This document shows, piece after piece, positions 1 to 10,653 of a DNA stretch of 64,000 nucleotides; the first letter of the stretch is position 1; each line of letters opens with the position of its first letter. Source of the stretch: Synechococcus sp. AG-679-C18 (GTDB lineage: Bacteria; Cyanobacteriota; Cyanobacteriia; PCC-6307; Cyanobiaceae); the NCBI GenBank assembly GCA_003210755.1, contig QCUL01000012.1, positions 1 through 64,000 on the forward strand, in the 5' to 3' direction. The position numbers were made by a program, and so were the translations under genes. The notes below the pieces were generated by a model that made no database searches, was not told the DNA's origin, and was given only the letters and a program-made list of their open reading frames with translations.

Positions 1-2603
1 AATTCGCCATTAGAATTAATTAGCCCCCTATATCCTATCCCCAAATTATCAGGATTAATAACAATATCATTTACTTTTTCGTCAGCATAATTTGCCGGCA
101 GTGCAGATTTATCTCCTACGATAACAATTCCACCATCTCCACCTTCGCCCCCAGTTCCACCAACACCAATACCAACAGCCAAAGAGACACCAACAGGAGA
201 AGCAGAAAATGCTGCAGACGTTGCATAACCACCATTTCCACCGCCACCACCAATACTTTGAGCAGTAACTCCTGTAGAGAAATCACCGCTTGTTGTAATC
301 TTTGAATCCCCAAGATTACTATCTAAATTAACAAACCCACCATCACCTCCAGCACCACCCGAACCACCAACGGCAACAGATGCCGCAGCAACTAAACCAG
401 CAGATATGGAAATAGAACCTCCACCATTTCCACCACCTCCACCTACAGACTGAGCGAAAACCCCGGTGGAGTTACTTCCACTGGTAGAGATAACAGAGGG
501 TTGAAGGAGAGATTGACCACCTGATTTGACGTCAACATCACCGCCTGCACCGCCATTACCACCCTTACCACCAATAGCCAAAGAAGTGAACAGACCAACA
601 GCTGTAGCATTTCCGCCATTTCCGCCGCCGCCGCCAACAGATTGGGCCAATACACCAATAGCTTGTGGACCTTGAGTTGTAATTGAGCCTGAATTATCAA
701 CAAATACGCGACCTCCTGCACCTCCTCCGGCGCCGTCACCTCCAATCGCAAACATTCCACCAGAGTTACCACCATCACCACCACCACCACCAATACTCTG
801 AGCAACGATCCCTCTCCCACCGTAGGCACTTTTATCAGTTACAAAATCAAATCGATTTCCAGTACTGATATTTCCAGCATTCCTAACAGCTACGTCCCCT
901 CCATCACCTCCAACATCACCAGTACCACCAACACTAATTAAACCTCCAGAATCACCGCCAGCACCGCCGCCGCCTGCAATAGACTGCGCAAAAATGCCAT
1001 CTGAAACCTTACTTTCTGTAGTAATTAATCCTGAATTGACAATGAATACGGAACCAGCACCGCCGCCTAATCCTCCAGTTCCACCGAATGAAACAAGAGA
1101 ACCAGCGTTGCCACCACTACCACCACCACCTCCGATACTTTGTGCATAAATACCTCGAGAAAGGGCTTGTTTTGTAGTAATAGACCCACCATTAGTAACG
1201 TCGACAAGGCCACCTGAACCACCACCTGCTCCAAGATTTGCACTTGAAACGAAAAGATTCCAAGAATTACCACCATCACCACCTGCCCCACCCACACTTG
1301 TTGCGTAAATACCATGCGAAACCAAACCATCAGTTAACAAATCACCTCCAAATCGATTATTAACGGTAACTTCGCCACCATCAGAAGCGCCTCCACCACT
1401 ACCTGATTGACCAAAAAGCCCGACTTGAAAACCTCCATTTCCACCCTCTCCAGCTCGAGAAAGGGCATAAATAGCGTGAGAACTTTCTCCCTTAGTTTTT
1501 ACACCTGTAAAATTAGTAAGTTTTAAATTGCCACCTTCAAGGGAACCTCCACCAGCTCCTCCTCCCGGAGCAAGTATTCCATTACCACCATCACCACCAG
1601 TACCTGCAATGCTATAAGCAAATATTCCATACATTCCACGAGTGATCCCTCCACCCGCTACGACACTACCCTCATTATTAACTTCATAGAATCCTTCAGT
1701 ATTAATTAATGCCTTATTTTGTAATTGAATATTTCCTCCTTTTGCCCCCTCTCCACCAGAGCCAGGCTTCCACCAACTGAAAGCTGAATCACCTCCTTGT
1801 CCGCCATTGCCCCCAAGAGAACCAACTTCAAGACCTGCTCTTATAATATCTTCTGTAGGAGTAGAAGGAGTAGGAGGTGATATAGCATCAACTTTTTGGT
1901 CATTTGTATAAACTAAATTCGGTGATGGAGTTGCGCCATTACCTCCATTACCTGGAGGAACAAAGAATACACCTGTCGAACCCGTTCCACCATTCGAGCC
2001 TTGAGCTCTTACAATAACTCCATCAATTTGTTTAGTTATGTAAGTTTCTCCTGGAATTGATTGTGAAGTTCCACTTGTAGGAAAATCTTTTTCAAATTCT
2101 TCCCTAGTTATCACTAAACCAATGACTTGACTTTGAACAGGCTTAGTACCAGGTACACTGAATGTAGAGGTAGTGGTAGTTATATTATTATTTAAAAATC
2201 GCTGTCCATTGCTCCAGTAATATTGACCATTATTAAGAACATTGTAAACATTTCCGTCAGTCGCTTCAACCCAAGCTGTTATTGCTTTTGATTCAACTGG
2301 ATTATTATTTGATTCGATCTTAACAACAAGTCCTATATTACCATCGCTAAGAGTAACCTCTTCGCCAACTGTTGATGATTGAGATGGAGGTGGTGGCGAC
2401 TCTTGTGCTAGTACTTCCAATTGGGCAGAAGGAATAACTAATCCAATGAAGACTGCCAAAAGATTGACACTAGTTGCTCCAATAAATACTTTCAACAAAA
2501 GGCCGGAGAGAATAACCACTCCAGCTCCATAGTTTTGCGTCTTTAACCTCGAAACACGTGATGCATTGGCTCTAGCGCGTCGAATATTTCTTTTTTTTCC
2601 CAC
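1..2603 (-). CDS. Giant Gly-rich autotransporter-like surface protein, 3' end outside window
   Basis: The minus strand is open from a GTG at 2603 to the window edge, about 867 codons, with an in-frame stop upstream at 2628-2630. The N-terminus is basic (Lys/Arg-rich, residues 2-25), then a hydrophobic segment at about 30-60 ends near ALAQ-type residues, as in the extended signal peptides of type V secreted proteins. From about residue 270 the protein carries at least eight degenerate units of the form G-[IV]-[YF]-A-Q-S-[IV]-G-G-G-G-G-x-G-G, spaced about 65-75 residues apart. This pattern is typical of bacterial autotransporter passenger domains. The C-terminal beta-barrel, if present, lies beyond position 1. 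Role inferred: cell-surface adhesin or outer-layer protein. The repeats create many spurious overlapping frames. Confidence 0.8.
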   Translation of the reverse strand, partial: MGKKRNIRRARANASRVSRLKTQNYGAGVVILSGLLLKVFIGATSVNLLAVFIGLVIPSAQLEVLAQESPPPPSQSSTVGEEVTLSDGNIGLVVKIESNNNPVESKAITAWVEATDGNVYNVLNNGQYYWSNGQRFLNNNITTTTSTFSVPGTKPVQSQVIGLVITREEFEKDFPTSGTSQSIPGETYITKQIDGVIVRAQGSNGGTGSTGVFFVPPGNGGNGATPSPNLVYTNDQKVDAISPPTPSTPTEDIIRAGLEVGSLGGNGGQGGDSAFSWWKPGSGGEGAKGGNIQLQNKALINTEGFYEVNNEGSVVAGGGITRGMYGIFAYSIAGTGGDGGNGILAPGGGAGGGSLEGGNLKLTNFTGVKTKGESSHAIYALSRAGEGGNGGFQVGLFGQSGSGGGASDGGEVTVNNRFGGDLLTDGLVSHGIYATSVGGAGGDGGNSWNLFVSSANLGAGGGSGGLVDVTNGGSITTKQALSRGIYAQSIGGGGGSGGNAGSLVSFGGTGGLGGGAGSVFIVNSGLITTESKVSDGIFAQSIAGGGGAGGDSGGLISVGGTGDVGGDGGDVAVRNAGNISTGNRFDFVTDKSAYGGRGIVAQSIGGGGGDGGNSGGMFAIGGDGAGGGAGGRVFVDNSGSITTQGPQAIGVLAQSVGGGGGNGGNATAVGLFTSLAIGGKGGNGGAGGDVDVKSGGQSLLQPSVISTSGSNSTGVFAQSVGGGGGNGGGSISISAGLVAAASVAVGGSGGAGGDGGFVNLDSNLGDSKITTSGDFSTGVTAQSIGGGGGNGGYATSAAFSASPVGVSLAVGIGVGGTGGEGGDGGIVIVGDKSALPANYADEKVNDIVINPDNLGIGYRGLINSNGE

Positions 2604-2844
2604 GATACGAAAATAGTTCTTTGCAACTTAGCCCGTTTCAAAGAATATTCTTTGTATAGAAAGATTGCTTCAGAGACGAACTGGAAATCCTCATGAATGA
2701 GTCTAGATTGAGACTCAAAAAATATATTTTAAAAAAAACCTGAGCAGCGAGAAATCGACTACTTCATCTCACGACAATTTTTCTCACTAAGTACTCACCA
2801 ATTCTTCAGCTTCCTTTCATTGCAGCGAGTCTCAAGATTAAGCC

Positions 2845-3242
2845 TCCTATCGCCGTGGCGAGCCGGATTCAAGCGCAGGCGCCATCGATGCAAACCCCAG
2901 CAACTTATCCGTATTCATTATGAGTTTGCTTCTTAGTAATCTCTTAATTTTTTTGTTACCAGGTCCTGCATTGCGCAATGCCAAACCAAGCCACAACCTG
3001 GCCTTGCATCACTAGTTAATGCGTACTATGGCGTTCTCAGCAGCGGCACCTTCTAATTCATTGCAAGTTCTCTAGCCAAACACGCCAATTCCCGTAGTTC
3101 TCATCAAGAATGTTTGAAGACATCGGCCATGGCCTGATCACTGAGACATCATTCAAAATTATTTTTCTGGTGAATCTTGTTGTTGGATATGCACAAAGCT
3201 GTCAACCAAGCCCCATTCATTGACAATCACCGCAAACAACGC
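2845..3242 (+). repeat. Degenerate tandem duplicate (copy A) of the region ahead of the FMN reductase
   Basis: This stretch aligns by eye with 3405-3800 at an offset of about 558-567 bases. Shared anchors are CATTATGAG (2916 and 3483), GGCCTGATCA (3131 and 3697) and ATCACCGCAA (3226 and 3784). The last part corresponds to the first codons of the downstream reductase gene but contains stops, so it is a broken gene start. The rest of the reductase is not repeated. No intact gene is visible between 2604 and 3732. Confidence 0.65.
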
Positions 3243-3404
3243 AGTACTGCTTCGAAAGCGGTCGTTAGAACTTATTCAATGAGTCCAGAATGAGATACCA
3301 AAGGTAATAGCTTTTTGAGCCAAGCGATTACGGATCGCTTCAATCAATTTTCATCAAGCACTCGATCTACCCTCACCTCATTTTCATGTCAAAGGATCCA
3401 AGGA

Positions 3405-3800
3405 ATAGTGCCCCCATCGCTCTGGCGAGCCAGTTTTAAAGGCAAGTGTCCTCAACGCAAATTTCAGCCACTTATCTGTACTCATTATGAGTTTGGCTTC
3501 TAAGATTAACTTGATTTTTTGTTACCAGATGATGCTTCGATCAGGTCAACCGCGGCCATAGCAACTGACCTCAATTTGTTAGTTAATGCTTATTCCCACT
3601 CCCTCACAACGGCAACCTCTACTCCATTGCAAGCCCCCCTCACCAAAGCCTTCAACCAGACGCTGCTAACCAAGAACTTTCAGAGACAGCGGCTTTGGCC
3701 TGATCACTGACGCATCAGCCAAAATTATTTTCATGATGATCCTGTTGGACATGGACAAAGCAAGCAGCCAAGATTTATTGGTGATCACCGCAAGCAACGG
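3405..3800 (+). repeat. Copy B of the degenerate duplication, including the start of the intact FMN reductase
   Basis: Partner of the copy at 2845-3242. It spans the 5' flank of the intact reductase gene and its first roughly 17 codons. The better preserved similarity just before the gene suggests that the duplicated unit carried a promoter and a gene start. The direction of duplication cannot be told from one sequence. Confidence 0.65.
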
Positions 3801-4275
3801 CGAAAATCTCAAGCTTGCCAAGAGATTTGTTGAAACAGCTAACAACCTCGGCCAGACCGCAGATCTACTGGATCTGACAACGCTCGATCTTCCCCTGTTC
3901 ACCCCACCGGCAAAGGCCAAAGGCACTCCAACCGGCGTTGCCCCGTTACAGGATCAACTCATGGCGGCTCCTCGCTGGGTGATCTGCGCGCCGGAATACA
4001 ACGGCTCGATTCCGCCTTGTCTCACCAATGCCATCGCCTGGTTATCGGTGCAGGGCGATGATTTCCGTGCTCTGTTCAATGGCCGGCCGATCGCCATCGC
4101 CACCTTCTCTGGCGGCAACGGGATGGAACTCTTGGTCTCTTTGCGAATCCAGCTCACCCACCTGGGGGCCGAAGTTGTAGGCCGTCAGTTGCTCAGCAAC
4201 TATTCAAAACCTGCCAAGGACGACAGCATCATCGACCTGCTGCAACGGCTCAAGCAGAAGCAACCGCTCTCATGA
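3751..4275 (+). CDS. NAD(P)H-dependent FMN reductase family protein
   Basis: A flavodoxin-like reductase of about 174 residues. Visible family marks are the N-terminal strand and phosphate loop LLVITASNGENLKLA and the central flavin-binding signature APEYNGSIPP near residue 85 (PEYN-type motif). A later GG motif follows (FSGGNG). Family members reduce FMN or quinones with NAD(P)H in the cytosol; the substrate here is unknown. In-frame ATGs also exist at 3733 and 3736. The ATG at 3751 is preferred because it gives the usual short N-terminus, but no strong ribosome binding site decides it. Its stop overlaps the start of the pirin gene by ATGA, so the two are probably co-translated. Confidence 0.85.
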   Translation: MDKASSQDLLVITASNGENLKLAKRFVETANNLGQTADLLDLTTLDLPLFTPPAKAKGTPTGVAPLQDQLMAAPRWVICAPEYNGSIPPCLTNAIAWLSVQGDDFRALFNGRPIAIATFSGGNGMELLVSLRIQLTHLGAEVVGRQLLSNYSKPAKDDSIIDLLQRLKQKQPLS

Positions 4276-5015
4276 CGACACCCCCCAGAAGAAGTCATCA
4301 GTCGCTGGTGTTCCGTCCTGCAGCCAACCGCTTCCACAGCGTGAGCGATTGGCTCGATTCATGGCACAGCTTCTCATTTGCAGGCCATCACCATCCCGAC
4401 TGGATGGGATTCGGCCCTTTGCGTGTGATCAATGACGACACGATTTCAGCAGGCCGAGGATTTGGCATGCATTCCCATCAAGACATGGAGATCATCACGG
4501 TGATGATCGAGGGAAAGCTCACACATCAAGACTCGACGGGACAACGCGGCGTCATTCAAGCTGGCGACGTACAACGCATGAGCGCCGGAACAGGGATCAT
4601 GCACAGCGAAACAAACGAAAGCGATCAAGCCTGCCGCTTACTTCAGATCTGGATTGAACCCAACCGATCAGGACTCGCTCCTGCCTATGAGCAACGACGG
4701 ATCGCCTTAACTGATCACGATTGGACCAGCGTGCTGGATCCAAACCGAAACGATTGCATGGCGATTGAGCGGCCGATGCAACTCTGGCGAACACAGATTG
4801 CTCAAGATGAAACCATTCACCTACCAGAGCTGTTCTGCCATCAAGCCTGGATGCAGATAATCGAAGGCCACATCACCCTGTCAAATCAAAATGGATCAAC
4901 CATCCTGGATCTTTATCGAGGCGATGGTGTTGGATTTCATCCACTCCAATCAGGAATGAGTCAAATCAGATCTCACAGGGATCAAACTGATCTTCTTTTA
5001 TTTGCGCTGAATTAA
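4272..5015 (+). CDS. Pirin family cupin protein (YhaK/quercetinase-like)
   Basis: A bicupin of 247 residues, the usual pirin length. The N-terminal cupin has the characteristic FGMHSHQDMEIIT motif with His67 and His69, followed by His111 and Glu113 (SAGTGIMHSE). Together these match the four metal ligands known in pirins. Bacterial members are Fe-dependent quercetin 2,3-dioxygenase-like or redox-sensing proteins; the natural substrate is unknown. It overlaps the FMN reductase stop (ATGA at 4272-4275), which implies a two-gene redox operon. Confidence 0.9.
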   Translation: MTTPPRRSHQSLVFRPAANRFHSVSDWLDSWHSFSFAGHHHPDWMGFGPLRVINDDTISAGRGFGMHSHQDMEIITVMIEGKLTHQDSTGQRGVIQAGDVQRMSAGTGIMHSETNESDQACRLLQIWIEPNRSGLAPAYEQRRIALTDHDWTSVLDPNRNDCMAIERPMQLWRTQIAQDETIHLPELFCHQAWMQIIEGHITLSNQNGSTILDLYRGDGVGFHPLQSGMSQIRSHRDQTDLLLFALN

Positions 5016-5241
5016 GTAGTCAACAAATTTTAATAGGCTAAATCCGGCAAAGCTTTTGTATCAATTGCTATGAAAGCCACTCTAAATTCAATACTTTGCT
5101 GCCAAAGCAAGAAATCAAAACTTCAAAAAGACGGAACACTGACATTTAAAATAATAAATCTAAAGAAAATCAGTTGCGAGCGCCAACATTCTTATTTTCG
5201 CCTTGAAATAATCTTCATATCACCTACTTGCCCCTTCCACC

Positions 5242-5448
5242 ATGGGTTTGCATGGCGAGCCACAATTTGCAATTCGCTACCGCGGATTCATTCTCTTGCG
5301 ACAACCAAATCTGAGTTGGCTGGTCAGGCCGGAACGAAGCCCCATGCAGCTTTTACCGTTTAGGACACCCGCCTGCTCGATAGAAGATGTGAAATCCTTA
5401 GTGGACTGCAGGCTGACTGATCAGAAATCAATCAATGCAGCGGCTTAA
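5242..5448 (+). CDS. Small conserved-looking hypothetical protein
   Basis: 68 residues with balanced, coding-like composition: an FAIRYRGFILLRQ segment, then SWLVRPERSPMQLLPFRTP and a helical C-terminus (IEDVKSLVDCRL). It resembles short picocyanobacterial proteins of unknown function, judged from recollection of the pattern only. It is preferred over a competing frame at 5070-5363, which has poor composition. No function is assigned. The 5016-5241 gap before it is AT-rich with no clear signal. Confidence 0.55.
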   Translation: MGLHGEPQFAIRYRGFILLRQPNLSWLVRPERSPMQLLPFRTPACSIEDVKSLVDCRLTDQKSINAAA

Positions 5449-5460
5449 CAACTAACCAGA

Positions 5461-5724
5461 TTAGGCAGCCTGAGGAGGAGGAGTCGGAGAACCTAGGGGC
5501 TGTAGTGGCAAGACCAATGTTGCCCAACGCTCTGGACGCTCTGGACGCTCACGCTTGGCGCGCCTCACTCCAAAAGGAACTCGAACCACATTTGTGCCTT
5601 CAATTGACAGGGTGTGCCCACGGCCCAAGGCTGCCTGCAGGCATTCAGGAAGCTCAGGAAGCTGCAGAGAACCACTAGCAGTTGATAGTTTTTGGCCGTG
5701 AATGCTTGAAATGTCGCTGCTCAT
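5461..5724 (-). CDS. Small hypothetical protein downstream of gcvP
   Basis: 87 residues, Ser/Pro/Arg-rich, with a central LPECLQAALGRGHTLSIEG segment and an RRAKRERPERPERW basic stretch. It lies 94 bases after the gcvP stop on the same strand and could be the last gene of that operon. Family not recognised. The start is uncertain, as the first 20 residues are low complexity. Confidence 0.5.
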   Translation of the reverse strand: MSSDISSIHGQKLSTASGSLQLPELPECLQAALGRGHTLSIEGTNVVRVPFGVRRAKRERPERPERWATLVLPLQPLGSPTPPPQAA

Positions 5725-5818
5725 GTTGCCTCCAGAGACGGAGCAATTGCCGCACAGTTTGCAGACGGGACATCACGCAAGTGCGAAATCGAAACATTTA
5801 CTTCCGATTTCAGTGAAC

Positions 5819-8755
5819 TTACCGCATAGCAACAGGTTCCGCCATCTCTTCAACGCTCGGACAAGTGCAGATCAAATTTCGATCACCAAAGGCGTTGTCG
5901 ATTCGAGCCACCGACGGCCAAAACTTGTTTTGGCCCTGATCAGGAAGGGGGAATGCCGCTTGCTGCCGGCTGTAAGGGCGATCCCAGTGTTCAGCCGTCA
6001 CTGCTGCAAGGGTGTGCGGTGCCCGGCGCAGAGGGTTATTTTCGCGATCGCTGGATCCGTCTTCGACCGCAGCCGCTTCTGCGCGGATGGCAATCATCGC
6101 ATCGCAGAAACGATCAAGCTCTTCCAAGCTCTCACTTTCCGTGGGCTCAACCATCACGGTGCCGGCCACTGGCCAACTCACCGTGGGCGCATGAAAGCCA
6201 AAGTCCATCAAGCGTTTCGCAAGATCATCCACCTCCAATCCAGCGGTTCGCTTGAGACCACGCAGATCAAGAATGCATTCATGGGCAACAAGCCCACTCT
6301 CTCCACGGAACAACACTGGATAGTGCGCATCCAAGCGGGTGGCCAAGTAATTAGCGGAAAGAAGAGCAACAGCAGTGGCCTGACGCAGGCCGAAAGGGCC
6401 CATCAAGCGCAGATACATCCAGCTGATCGGCAAGATTCCCGCACTCCCCCAAGGAGCCGCTGATACGGCCTGGATAGCCTGCTCGCCACCACAGGCCATC
6501 AATGGGTGTCCAGGTAAGAACGGCAGTAGGTGAGCCGCCACTCCAATGGGACCAACACCTGGTCCCCCGCCACCGTGAGGAATGCAGAAGGTTTTGTGCA
6601 AGTTCAGATGACAAACATCAGCTCCAAAGGAACCTGGACGGCAAAGCCCTACCTGAGCATTCAAGTTGGCACCATCGAGATACACCTGCCCCCCGTGCTC
6701 ATGCACAAGGGCACAAATCTCACGGATGCGCACTTCAAACACCCCGTGAGTGGAGGGATAGGTCACCATCAGTGCCGCTAAGGATGCGCTGTAAAGCTCA
6801 GCTTTGGAACGCAGATCATCCACATCGACATTGCCCTCGTCATCACATGCCACAGGCACCACACGCATTCCAGCCATAACAGCGCTGGCTGGGTTGGTGC
6901 CATGGGCACTCGTAGGGATGAGGCAAACATCACGATTGGCCTCACCACGAGAGCGATGCCAGGCACGAATCACCAGCAGCCCTGCATATTCGCCCTGAGA
7001 CCCAGCATTGGGCTGAAGTGAGACACCAGCAAAACCGGTGAGTGCCGCCAGCCAGGTCGTCAGATCCTCAACCATCTGCTGAGACCCCTTTTGCTGCTCA
7101 AGAGGGGCGAAGGGATGCATCGCAGCAAACTCCCGCCAGCTCACCGGAACAAGCTCAGCTGCAGCATTCAGCTTCATGGTGCAGCTTCCAAGCGGAATCA
7201 TTCCATGCACCAACGACAAATCCTTACTCACCAAGCGCTGGATGTAGCGCATCAGCTCTGTTTCACTGCGGTAGCGATGAAACACGGACTGCTGGAGCCA
7301 GGGATTTCGGCGGCCAGGAACACCGTTCAGAAATCCATCTGAGCTCGGCTCTCTCAAATCTGCTGGAACAGGGGCTTCAACCGCATGCGCAAAGACAGCC
7401 AGAAGTCGGGTGATCTCCTCTGAGTCCGATTGTTCGTCAAGACTGATGCCGAATCCCTCAGCCGTCTGAACTGTTGCCCCATCAGGCAGGACTCGAAGAT
7501 TAAAGCCCTCTTGGGCCGCTAAGCGATGGACCTGCGGTGCCATCGATCCGTACACATCAAAACTGTCAAATCGAGGTGACGCCTCTAAGGAATAGCCGAG
7601 CTGGCGCAACCCCCCTTCGAGCTGAAGACGAAGAGCCACGAGTTTGCGGGCCATTGCTTCTAACCCCTCGGGGCCATGGTGGATGGCATAAAACGACGCC
7701 ATCACTGCAAGTAGGACTTGAGCCGTACAGATATTGCTGGTGGCTTTGTCTCGTCGGATGTGCTGTTCCCTGGTCTGCAAAGCAAGCCGGAACGCTGGCT
7801 GACCATCAGCATCACGAGACTGACCGACAATCCGGCCGGGCACCTGGCGGCGAAACGCATCGCGGGTCGCGAAGAAAGCGGCATGGGGGCCGCCTCCACC
7901 CATCGGAACACCAAAGCGTTGTGTGCTTCCAACAGCAATGTCGGCACCAAGCTCTCCAACAGGCGCAAGCAGCACCTGGGCGAGGGGATCCACAGCAGCA
8001 GTCACCAGAGCTCCGCTGTCATGGGCAGCATTTATGCAAGCTGAAGGGTCCCAAAGCCGTCCGCATCGACCAGGCAACTGGAGCAACACTCCAAAGACGT
8101 CATCACCCCAGCGGAAGGCCTCTGGCTCCACCACCTCGAGCTCCACACCAATCGGCATAGCCCTGGTTTGCAACACGGCCAAGGTCTGGGGCAAAACAGC
8201 AGCGTCAACTAAAAAACGCGTTGCCTTCGGATTCCGGTTGACCGCCAAGCTCAGAGCCATCGCTTCCGCCGCCGCGGTGCCTTCATCCAAAAGAGAAGCA
8301 TTGGTGATCGGCAAACCAGTGAGCTCACTGATCAGCGTCTGAAAATTGAACAGAGCTTCCAAGCGACCCTGAGCGATCTCAGCTTGATAGGGGGTATATG
8401 CCGTATACCAAGAAGGATTTTCCAAGACCTGACGCTGGATCACTGCCGGCGTCACGGTGTCGTGATAGCCAAGGCCGATCAGCGAACGGCTGAGCTGATT
8501 GGCATCAGCCAAACCCCGGAGTTCAGCGAGGGCACTGGCCTCGGGACAACCTCGGGGCAGCGCCTCAACAGGCGGTAGCTGATCAAAAATATTTGCCGGG
8601 ACAACAGCTTTTAAAAAGCTCTCCAGATCCGAGAAGCCCAAGGCCTTGAGCATCCGTTGTTGCGCCTGCTCGCCAGGCCCGATATGCCGACTTATGAACG
8701 GCGAAAGTGGCTCAGCCAACGACGCGTCAGACACACGTTGCTCTAGCAAAGTCAA
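5819..8755 (-). CDS. gcvP: Glycine dehydrogenase (decarboxylating), P-protein of the glycine cleavage system
   Basis: 978 residues, full length for the fused P-protein. It carries the ISRHIGPG N-terminal signature and the PLP-lysine motif [18 protein letters not shown], approximately residue 720. Other conserved blocks are SYPSTHG-like ([11 protein letters not shown]) and EPTESES. The enzyme decarboxylates glycine and passes the aminomethyl group to the lipoyl arm of GcvH. In cyanobacteria this is part of the photorespiratory 2-phosphoglycolate pathway. gcvH lies just upstream on the same strand, 67 bases away. gcvT is not in the window. Confidence 0.97.
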   Translation of the reverse strand: MTLLEQRVSDASLAEPLSPFISRHIGPGEQAQQRMLKALGFSDLESFLKAVVPANIFDQLPPVEALPRGCPEASALAELRGLADANQLSRSLIGLGYHDTVTPAVIQRQVLENPSWYTAYTPYQAEIAQGRLEALFNFQTLISELTGLPITNASLLDEGTAAAEAMALSLAVNRNPKATRFLVDAAVLPQTLAVLQTRAMPIGVELEVVEPEAFRWGDDVFGVLLQLPGRCGRLWDPSACINAAHDSGALVTAAVDPLAQVLLAPVGELGADIAVGSTQRFGVPMGGGGPHAAFFATRDAFRRQVPGRIVGQSRDADGQPAFRLALQTREQHIRRDKATSNICTAQVLLAVMASFYAIHHGPEGLEAMARKLVALRLQLEGGLRQLGYSLEASPRFDSFDVYGSMAPQVHRLAAQEGFNLRVLPDGATVQTAEGFGISLDEQSDSEEITRLLAVFAHAVEAPVPADLREPSSDGFLNGVPGRRNPWLQQSVFHRYRSETELMRYIQRLVSKDLSLVHGMIPLGSCTMKLNAAAELVPVSWREFAAMHPFAPLEQQKGSQQMVEDLTTWLAALTGFAGVSLQPNAGSQGEYAGLLVIRAWHRSRGEANRDVCLIPTSAHGTNPASAVMAGMRVVPVACDDEGNVDVDDLRSKAELYSASLAALMVTYPSTHGVFEVRIREICALVHEHGGQVYLDGANLNAQVGLCRPGSFGADVCHLNLHKTFCIPHGGGGPGVGPIGVAAHLLPFLPGHPLMACGGEQAIQAVSAAPWGSAGILPISWMYLRLMGPFGLRQATAVALLSANYLATRLDAHYPVLFRGESGLVAHECILDLRGLKRTAGLEVDDLAKRLMDFGFHAPTVSWPVAGTVMVEPTESESLEELDRFCDAMIAIRAEAAAVEDGSSDRENNPLRRAPHTLAAVTAEHWDRPYSRQQAAFPLPDQGQNKFWPSVARIDNAFGDRNLICTCPSVEEMAEPVAMR

Positions 8756-8822
8756 AGGGCCTGTTGCAGTGAACCAAACTGTAAGGAAGTCACCTTCGCA
8801 GTGCCGGTCCCTCAGGCAGCGA

Positions 8823-9212
8823 TCAAGCAGCAGCCACCTTGGCGGTGTACGTCCCCGAATCCATCAATTCATCGATTTGAGGTGGCTCAGATGGCCGAAT
8901 GACCAGGAGCCAACCCTCTCCATGAGGGTCATTTTGAAGCTCCTCGGGATTGGCCAGTACAGCCTCGTTGCGCTGCAGGACTTCACCCGTGATTGGTGCG
9001 TACATCTCCTCAACGGCTTTCACCGATTCCACAGTTCCAAAGCTATTGCCACGACTGAGCTCAGAGCCCACGTCAGGTAGATCCACAAACACAATGTCCC
9101 CGAGCTGATCTACGGCATAGGCACTGAGGCCAACCCGCACAAATTCAGCTTCTGGCCGTACGTATTCGTGGCTGTCGGCGAATCGAAACTGGTCGGGAAA
9201 GTCGAAGGCCAT
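8823..9212 (-). CDS. gcvH: Glycine cleavage system H protein
   Basis: 129 residues from ATG 9212, the usual H-protein length. A longer in-frame extension to 9260 is rejected because it would run into the upstream gene ending at 9233. The lipoylation motif [15 protein letters not shown] places the modified lysine at Lys65. The protein shuttles the aminomethyl and dihydrolipoyl intermediates between P, T and L proteins. It lies between a PLP lyase-like gene (20-base gap) and gcvP, probably in one operon. Confidence 0.96.
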   Translation of the reverse strand: MAFDFPDQFRFADSHEYVRPEAEFVRVGLSAYAVDQLGDIVFVDLPDVGSELSRGNSFGTVESVKAVEEMYAPITGEVLQRNEAVLANPEELQNDPHGEGWLLVIRPSEPPQIDELMDSGTYTAKVAAA

Positions 9213-9232
9213 CGGGCCAGCAGATGCGGTTG

Positions 9233-10537
9233 TCAACCAGTCTGCGCCACATCTACCCAACCTGCTGATCTCAAAGCGTAGAGGGCCCTCACCAAAGCCA
9301 GCTCAACATGGGCGCGATGGGTCCCTCCTTGAACGTACAAATTAAAAGGGGCTCGCAAGGGAGCATCAGCTGAAAATTCACTGGTGCTGCCATCGATGAA
9401 TGTGCCGCCGGCCATCACCAGATCACTGGCATAACCAGGCATCGGTGCGGGCACTGGGTCGAGATACGACCCCACTGGCGAGGCCCCCTGAAAAGCTCTG
9501 CATATCAACTTCAGGGCCTCTGGGTCTCCGATCTGAACGGCCTGAATCAGATCACCGCGGGGCTCGCCCGCCAATGGCTGGACCGGGTAACCAAGATCTG
9601 CAAACACCGCCGCAACTAGATCAGCACCGATCAATGCCTCCGCCACCATTTGAGGTGCCAAAAACAAGCCCTGAAGCAACAAGCGGTGCAGATCAAATCC
9701 GCTGCCTCCCTCGCTGCCGATTCCTGGGGCAGTAAGCCTGCAACAGGCTTGTTCCACCAAAGAGGAACGACCTGCCACGTAGCCTCCAGCAGGTGCGATC
9801 GTGCCACCGAGGTTTTTAATCAAGGAGCCAGCAACGAGATCGGCACCCACTTCAGGTGGCTCGCGCTCCTCCACCAGCTCCCCGTAGCAGTTGTCAACGA
9901 AACACACACATTCAGGTTGATGCGCATGAATGCGCTCACAGAGGCGTCCAATCGTGTCCACTGACAGCGACGGACGCCAGCTGTAGCCACAGCTTCTCTG
10001 AATCAATACCAGGCGGCGAGGCGTTTCAAGGGCTTGATCCAGGGCCGCCTCATCGACCGCACCAGAGTCGAGCAGGGGCAACTCTTCGTATCGGATCCCA
10101 AAATCACGAAGAGACCCCTGCCCCTCGCCCCTCAGACCAATGACCTCTTCAAGAGTGTCGTAGGGGCGTCCGGTAATGGAAAGCATTTGATCTCCAGGTC
10201 GCAGCACACCGAACAAGGCGGCTGCAATCGCATGGGTGCCACTGACGAATTGCAGACGCACCGCCGCTGCTTCAGCGCCGAGAACCCTCGCGAAAACACG
10301 ATCGAGGACCTCTCGCCCCTGATCTCCATGGCCGTATCCGCTCACGGACGCGAAATGCTGGGTACCAACTCGCTCAGCAGCAAACGCCCCCAGCACCTTT
10401 TCCAAGCGAACAGACACTCCTGCGGTGCGTTGCTCTGCCAAGGGCTTCAGCCGATCTTTCGCCTGGTGAATGCGTGCTCGCGCCCAAACCTCGGCCTCAG
10501 CAGCATCACTCGCTTTTACCCCAGGAATTAAACCCAT
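9233..10537 (-). CDS. Methionine gamma-lyase/aluminium-resistance family PLP enzyme
   Basis: About 434 residues from ATG 10537 (MGLIPGVK); an in-frame extension to 10606 has unlikely composition. It is a fold-type I PLP enzyme with the Schiff-base lysine in GSLIKNLGGTIAP and a cofactor aspartate in CVCFVDNCYGEL. GYGHGDQGRE and QFVSGTHAIAAALF are hallmarks of the YnbB/aluminium-resistance family. The family is annotated as methionine gamma-lyase-like, but the physiological substrate is not established. It precedes gcvH on the same strand by 20 bases, so it may be cotranscribed with the glycine cleavage genes. Confidence 0.88.
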   Translation of the reverse strand: MGLIPGVKASDAAEAEVWARARIHQAKDRLKPLAEQRTAGVSVRLEKVLGAFAAERVGTQHFASVSGYGHGDQGREVLDRVFARVLGAEAAAVRLQFVSGTHAIAAALFGVLRPGDQMLSITGRPYDTLEEVIGLRGEGQGSLRDFGIRYEELPLLDSGAVDEAALDQALETPRRLVLIQRSCGYSWRPSLSVDTIGRLCERIHAHQPECVCFVDNCYGELVEEREPPEVGADLVAGSLIKNLGGTIAPAGGYVAGRSSLVEQACCRLTAPGIGSEGGSGFDLHRLLLQGLFLAPQMVAEALIGADLVAAVFADLGYPVQPLAGEPRGDLIQAVQIGDPEALKLICRAFQGASPVGSYLDPVPAPMPGYASDLVMAGGTFIDGSTSEFSADAPLRAPFNLYVQGGTHRAHVELALVRALYALRSAGWVDVAQTG

Positions 10538-10653
10538 CGCGCCTAATTCGCACTTTTCATGCTCAGTTCTTTTACATTCGCATCTTCCAGCCGATTCACG
10601 ATTCACCGGCTTCCAGCCGCTTGAATCAGAAAAACCGGTGCCAGGAGACTGTT

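Noticed and set aside
116-1330. Short frames of opposite or shifted phase (for example 116-313, 443-829, 1067-1330)
   Set aside because: They lie inside the long minus-strand Gly-rich frame and are Val/Leu/Trp- or His-rich by-products of its repeats.
5070-5363. 97-codon frame overlapping the 68-residue gene
   Set aside because: Composition is Lys/Ser/Ile-rich in one half and random in the other, and it competes with the better frame at 5242-5448.
6012-8578. Many plus-strand frames antisense to gcvP
   Set aside because: Typical shadows of a GC-rich long gene; no independent start signal or family pattern.
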